Part shown: positions 4,875 through 7,960 of the stretch, piece by piece
Layout: the number at the start of each line of letters is the position of its first letter
Position numbering within the stretch: the stretch's first letter is position 1
Assembly: GCA_037969115.1 (NCBI GenBank)
Contig: JBBKWQ010000147.1
Span: forward strand, 1-7,960
Origin: JBBKWQ01 sp037969115
GTDB lineage: Bacteria; Actinomycetota; Acidimicrobiia; Acidimicrobiales; Ilumatobacteraceae
Direction of reading: 5' to 3'
DNA length: 7,960 nt
The notes under the pieces: generated by a model
The model's input: only the letters and a program-made list of their open reading frames with translations
Databases searched by the model: none
What the model was told of the DNA's origin: nothing
Position numbers and translations under genes: made by a program

Positions 4875-7804
4875 GTCCGGCTCCCGGGGTCGACGACCTG
4901 TGTGTAGATCGTCTCCTGCTCAGCCGCTGCGATGGCAAATCCCAGGCCTTGCAGGATGGTCATGAACGCTCCATCGCCGGTCGTCCATCCGAGCATCAGG
5001 TTCGGCGTGCGCGCATCGAGGGGGCAGAACCGGTTGCCGGCGAACGGTGATCGGTGGAAGAGCGCCTCACTCGCCAGCGGGTCGCTGAGCAGTGGGGAGA
5101 TCATCGCGGCCGGCAGGTCGAGCATCTCGGCCCACAGACGGCGCCGAAGTGCGAGGACGGGGTTGCGCGGCGATGCCCGTAGGGACGCGGGGACGCTGAA
5201 CACGTTGATCTCGCCGTCGTAGAACAAGCCGCGCCGGTTGAGGTTGGCGGAGCCGATCCCGACGAAGATGTCGTCGACGATCATCATCTTGGCGTGCACG
5301 TAGATGTCGCTGAGGTCCACCGCGGTCACCGGCGCACCGCGCTTATGCTCCCTGGTGGTGGTGCCCACCGGTGGTTCGGTGCCTCGCGGGCCCCGAACCA
5401 GATTGGTGGTCGGCCCGCGCTCGCAGGTGAACGCCTTCATCTTAGAGGAGTCGGGGTTGGGCATGAGCGACTCGTCGTAGACGTAGATGAGCTCACCCTC
5501 CACGGCCACCCAGAACGGCAGCGACGGGATCCTCGACAGCGGGCCGAGGAAGATGGTCGGCAGCGTGCCGCCCGCTGCCGGTAGGTCTTCCATCAAGAAC
5601 AACTTGCCGCTGTCCGCACGGAAGTTGTTGTCCGTCGACGTGAATCGCCGACGCGGATAGCCGATGCGAACGACGTTCGTGCCGGCGACGGCGTCGGCGT
5701 CGAGGAGATCGGTCACGAAGCCCTGGCGCTTGGCGTCGCCGAACGGTTGGTCGGTGAGTCCGGGGCAGACGATGATCAACTGCCGGATCTCCCGGTTCTG
5801 CACCTTGGCAACGAGCGCGGCGCGGTATTGGTCGGGTGGGGTGAGGTACTGGTCCTCAATGTAGATCGACTCGGTGGCCGCCGCGATCGCTGCGAGCATC
5901 GTGTCGGCGATCGTGCGGTCGCCCGCTTGCGCGAACGTGCGCGCCCGCGCCGCGGCGCCGGCTGCCGGCTGGAAGTAGGTCCGGGCCACCTGGACGATGT
6001 CCGAACCCGGGGCGAGCGTCGGGTTGAACGGCGGCAGCGTGATCGCCGGTGCGCCTGTTCCTTCCTCGAGCCAGCGTTCCTCGAAGCTGATCCCCAGTTC
6101 GCGAGCGGCGTTGCCGTCGATTCGTGCGTGCACGTCGTGGTATGGGCCCGGCGCCAGGTGGTCGACATCGTCGAGCCGGTTGGGATGCAGGTCGATGCCG
6201 CCGCAGTAGCCGACGAGTCCGGCAGGGGTCTGCACGACTCCGAACTTCTGGTGGTAGATGCCGAAGTTCCGGACGTTCTGGAACAACACGGAGAGCGGGA
6301 AGTTGCCGAAGTCGGGGGGCGGGACGTTGTCCTCGACCGTGGCCGGGTAGGGCGCGAGCGCTGCGATGGCGTTCGCCAGCGCGGCATTGGTCGCGGTGGT
6401 GAGTTGCTCCAGCGCGCCCTTGTTGGGTTCCTTCGGGTCGCCGTCGTTCTCGAGCACGTAGGCCGTGTAGGCGGTAGCCCCGGCCCAGGCCAACAGGAGC
6501 AGGACTGCGCCCACCGCGTCGGTGCTGGCGAAGCTCACGCCCGCCGCGTCGAGGATGAGGATGCCGCTGATCAGGAGGTGGAAGGTGATCGCCTCGATGG
6601 CCCCCAGGTTCTGGCCAGGGAGGATCTGGATGAACTCGGCGGGGAGGAACCGAGTGCCGCCACCGGCCGCGCCGATCATGTGTGCTGCCTGTTCCAACGT
6701 GAACGGCACGTTGTCCCCGGCGAGCAACTGCATCGCTTCGGGCAGGAGGAGGTCGTTGAAGGGGTCGTCGTAGAATGCTCGCCTCGTCAGCTTGGTTCTC
6801 GGGAACATCGACCACCCGGCGAGGTGGAATCCGCCCGAGCCGAACTGCGCGTCCTTCAGCGCGACGAACAGGTCGTCGAAGAACTCCGGACCGTTGACGA
6901 GCGGTCGCATGACGTTGTTCCGAGTGAAGCGGGCGAGTCCGGCCGTGGCGGTGGGGTTCTGCGCCGCAAACCACGTCTCCAAGTCGGTGAACGTCACGCT
7001 TCGGTTCGACGGGGTGATGGTGATCTCGGTCGCTGCCATCAGCCCGTCTTCCAGCCGCACGAGCTGGGCTGCATCGAGCGCTGCCGCGGGTCGGAGCCGG
7101 AATGACGTCGCTCCACCTCCCCACAGGTCGGCCATCGGCAGCGGGCTGGCGGGCGCGGAGTTCAGCCTGGCGACGGCTCGCTGCAGGTCGCCGTCGTCGG
7201 CCGCGGTCATCGTGACCGTGTGGCCGGAGCCGGGCGCAGCCGTGCCGAACAGGATCTCCACGGTGCCGTCGGTGCGGAGCTGTCCCGCATGGTCGTAGAG
7301 GTACACACTCGACGTCGGCGCGCTGGTCAGCGCGCCGACGGTGGCGGCGGTGAACGGTTGCCACGACGCGAGGTCCGCGCCCGCGGCGACCATCGCGACT
7401 TCGATGCGGCGTGCCCACAGGGCGGGATCGGCCATGATTCGGTCCTGCCCCACGGCGATGACGGTCACGGTGGTCGCATCGCGAAGGACCTCGCCGCCGG
7501 CCACGGCGTCGCCGTCGGCGAAGACGAGGTAGAACGTCGGGAGTCCGCCTTCGATCGCCGTCGCCACCTGGCTGATGGGAAGCGGGTTGGGCTGCAACTC
7601 GACGAACACTTGGCCTACCGAATCGGTGGCTCGACGCACGATGCCGGTTGCCGGAGCCTGCACCCCGGTGGCGCCGGCGATGGTGGCCCGTAGGCCGGGC
7701 GCGACGTAACCCCCGTAGCGGAGGCCGTCGGGAACGGTCAGCGGCGACGCTGCATCGATCGTCCACGCCGCAGCGTTGGCGAACGGGGCTACGAACGCAG
7801 CCAT
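4868..7804 (-). CDS. Phospholipase D (HKD) superfamily protein, 978 aa, with unusual inserts
   Basis: Two PLD half-sites are visible. The first has a GW-containing strand (residues 326-339) and H518-x-K520 followed by a Gly-Gly turn at 535-536, but Gln525 stands where the HKD Asp belongs. The second has IYIEDQY (647-653), then H837-x-K839-x4-D844, GSANLNRRG (851-859) and Glu865, a complete site. PLD enzymes cut or transfer phosphodiesters through a phospho-histidine; phospholipids are the usual substrate, but nucleases and synthases share the fold. At 978 residues it is about twice the size of a common bacterial PLD. Residues 1-320 are beta-rich and unassigned; 404-450 hold two hydrophobic stretches; 757-827 look like an inserted beta domain. 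No signal peptide is evident. I chose ATG at 7804 because it follows the upstream TGA by one base; an in-frame TTG at 7819 would overlap that gene and looks less likely. No strong Shine-Dalgarno sequence is visible, consistent with coupling. The family is secure; substrate and location are not. Confidence 0.93.
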   Translation of the reverse strand: MAAFVAPFANAAAWTIDAASPLTVPDGLRYGGYVAPGLRATIAGATGVQAPATGIVRRATDSVGQVFVELQPNPLPISQVATAIEGGLPTFYLVFADGDAVAGGEVLRDATTVTVIAVGQDRIMADPALWARRIEVAMVAAGADLASWQPFTAATVGALTSAPTSSVYLYDHAGQLRTDGTVEILFGTAAPGSGHTVTMTAADDGDLQRAVARLNSAPASPLPMADLWGGGATSFRLRPAAALDAAQLVRLEDGLMAATEITITPSNRSVTFTDLETWFAAQNPTATAGLARFTRNNVMRPLVNGPEFFDDLFVALKDAQFGSGGFHLAGWSMFPRTKLTRRAFYDDPFNDLLLPEAMQLLAGDNVPFTLEQAAHMIGAAGGGTRFLPAEFIQILPGQNLGAIEAITFHLLISGILILDAAGVSFASTDAVGAVLLLLAWAGATAYTAYVLENDGDPKEPNKGALEQLTTATNAALANAIAALAPYPATVEDNVPPPDFGNFPLSVLFQNVRNFGIYHQKFGVVQTPAGLVGYCGGIDLHPNRLDDVDHLAPGPYHDVHARIDGNAARELGISFEERWLEEGTGAPAITLPPFNPTLAPGSDIVQVARTYFQPAAGAAARARTFAQAGDRTIADTMLAAIAAATESIYIEDQYLTPPDQYRAALVAKVQNREIRQLIIVCPGLTDQPFGDAKRQGFVTDLLDADAVAGTNVVRIGYPRRRFTSTDNNFRADSGKLFLMEDLPAAGGTLPTIFLGPLSRIPSLPFWVAVEGELIYVYDESLMPNPDSSKMKAFTCERGPTTNLVRGPRGTEPPVGTTTREHKRGAPVTAVDLSDIYVHAKMMIVDDIFVGIGSANLNRRGLFYDGEINVFSVPASLRASPRNPVLALRRRLWAEMLDLPAAMISPLLSDPLASEALFHRSPFAGNRFCPLDARTPNLMLGWTTGDGAFMTILQGLGFAIAAAEQETIYTQVVDPGSRTE
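5228..5305 (-). other. Second HKD half-site of the PLD-like protein (intact)
   Basis: Residues 834-859 contain H837, K839 and D844 in canonical H-x-K-x4-D spacing, followed by GSANLNRRG, the usual GS/N turn after the motif. An acidic Asp-Gly-Glu at 863-865 follows in the place of the conserved acidic residue of the family. The upstream partner strand IYIEDQY is at 5846-5866. This is the strongest evidence for the family call. Confidence 0.93.
5324..5536 (-). other. Beta-rich insert resembling a phage-tail-type domain, between the PLD halves
   Basis: Residues 757-827 separate IYIEDQY from the second HKD and lengthen that interval to about 184 residues. The pattern is a strand EGELIYVYD (769-777), then CERG (794-797), RGT (807-809) and finally H820 with RGAPV (822-826). 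The order E-hydrophobic strand, ERG, RGT, H, G-A-P-V resembles a beta motif common in phage virion and tail proteins (E-I-h...ERG..GT...H..G..V). This resemblance is from memory and not tested. Confidence 0.45.
6196..6259 (-). other. First HKD half-site of the PLD-like protein (degenerate)
   Basis: Residues 516-536 read IYHQKFGVVQ followed by a short turn and GYCGG. The His (518), Lys (520) and the Gly-Gly turn of a PLD active-site strand are present, but the position of the motif's Asp is Gln525. In PLD enzymes the His and Lys of both halves contact the phosphate, while the Asp is more structural and is sometimes replaced, so activity is not excluded. Confidence 0.85.
6455..6595 (-). other. 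Hydrophobic double segment inside the PLD-like protein
   Basis: Residues 404-450 hold two hydrophobic stretches separated by a short Ser/Thr/Asp turn: roughly 405-425 (including HLLISGILIL) and 430-450 (including AVLLLLAWAGA). They lie in the roughly 180-residue gap between the GW strand and the first HKD motif, where ordinary PLDs have a short helix-strand connection. They could be a membrane-inserting hairpin, or two buried helices of an enlarged PLD core. Confidence 0.6.
7313..7340. repeat. Perfect 13-bp inverted repeat inside the PLD-like coding sequence
   Basis: The arms CGTCGGCGCGCTG (7313-7325) and CAGCGCGCCGACG (7328-7340) are exact reverse complements separated by GT. As RNA it would form a 12-bp, very GC-rich stem with a four-base loop. 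It lies over codons 155-164 of the PLD-like gene and has no T tract on either side, so it is not a typical terminator. Confidence 0.85.
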
Positions 7805-7808
7805 GTCA
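7802..7808 (-). promoter_or_regulatory. Stop-start junction (TGA-C-ATG) between the upstream gene and the PLD-like gene
   Basis: The upstream TGA (7806-7808) and the ATG (7802-7804) are separated by one base. No AGGAGG-like sequence lies in the usual window before the ATG; the preceding bases are G/C- and T-rich. Reinitiation by ribosomes finishing the upstream gene is the simplest explanation for how this start is used. The two genes are in different frames. Confidence 0.7.
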
Positions 7809-7960
7809 GACCGGCCCAACCGCAGAGCCGAACGCCGACTGCCCGGTGCGATCGCGCAGTGCCATGCGGTACTGCCGCGGCCCGCTGCCAGGTGCGGTGA
7901 ACGTGGTGATGGTGAAGGGCAGCCAGGGCGAGACCCGCTCCCAGGTCGCGCCCGCGTCGA
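7806..7960 (-). CDS. C-terminal end of an unidentified protein with fibronectin-III-like tail (partial)
   Basis: Only the last 50 codons and the TGA stop (7806-7808) are present; the gene begins beyond the right edge of the window. The visible residues are beta-strand-like. The segment YRMALRDRTGQSAFG near the end resembles the closing strands of fibronectin type III or similar Ig-like domains, where a Y-R-hydrophobic strand precedes a D-x-x-G-x-S turn. Such domains usually mediate binding or act as spacers in surface, secreted or tail-fibre-like proteins; the family of this protein cannot be named from 50 residues. The stop lies one base before the ATG of the phospholipase D-like gene, which suggests shared transcription and coupled translation. 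The reading frame is secure because it ends precisely at that junction and its codon use (mostly G/C third positions) matches the two downstream genes. The FN3 reading is tentative. Confidence 0.75.
   Translation of the reverse strand, partial: DAGATWERVSPWLPFTITTFTAPGSGPRQYRMALRDRTGQSAFGSAVGPV

Noticed and set aside
5747..7105. Plus-strand open frame of 452 codons opposite the PLD-like gene
   Set aside because: It is fully antisense to a gene with clear HKD motifs. Its product is rich in Arg, Gly, Val and Asp with no domain pattern, as expected from reading G/C-biased third positions backwards.
5856..7766. Minus-strand open frame of 636 codons overlapping the PLD-like gene
   Set aside because: The product is extremely Arg/Pro/His-rich, without motifs; the alternative frame on the same strand contains both PLD half-sites, so this is an out-of-frame shadow.
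7802..7819. TTG at 7819 as the start of the PLD-like protein
   Set aside because: It would overlap the end of the upstream gene and has no better ribosome binding site; the ATG 15 bases downstream sits directly after the upstream stop.

Overview
The window is high-GC DNA with a strong G/C bias at third codon positions. It reads as a single block of three collinear minus-strand genes with essentially no intergenic space. Composition and codon choice fit an actinobacterium, but no gene here identifies the organism, so this is only a suggestion. No tRNA, rRNA, CRISPR array, insertion sequence or promoter could be supported.

In transcription order, right to left: (1) 7806-7960 is the last 50 codons of a gene that enters from outside and ends in a fibronectin-III-like beta-rich tail. 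(2) 4868-7804 is a complete 978-residue protein of the phospholipase D (HKD) superfamily. It has a long unassigned N-terminal region, a hydrophobic double segment placed before the first HKD motif, a degenerate first HKD (Gln where Asp is expected), an intact second HKD, and a beta-rich insert resembling phage-tail domains between the catalytic halves. (3) 1-4864 is an uninterrupted reading frame of 1621 codons that starts 3 nt after the phospholipase stop and leaves the window without a stop. It encodes a giant beta-strand-rich protein without a recognisable enzyme motif. I translated this frame codon by codon, and the count matches its length exactly.

The junctions (1 nt and 3 nt between stop and start) point to one operon with coupled translation, so the three products probably act together. 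Neither start seen in the window carries a classical signal peptide. The giant protein has several hundred residues of alternating hydrophobic/polar beta strands, which could form a long groove or sheet. Paired with a PLD-family protein, this makes a membrane- or lipid-directed function a reasonable guess. It could also be an effector or structural cargo of a larger particle. Both ideas are inference; the flanking genes outside the window would decide.

The plus strand carries several long open frames (up to 452 codons), but they are antisense shadows produced by the G/C-rich third positions of the minus-strand genes.
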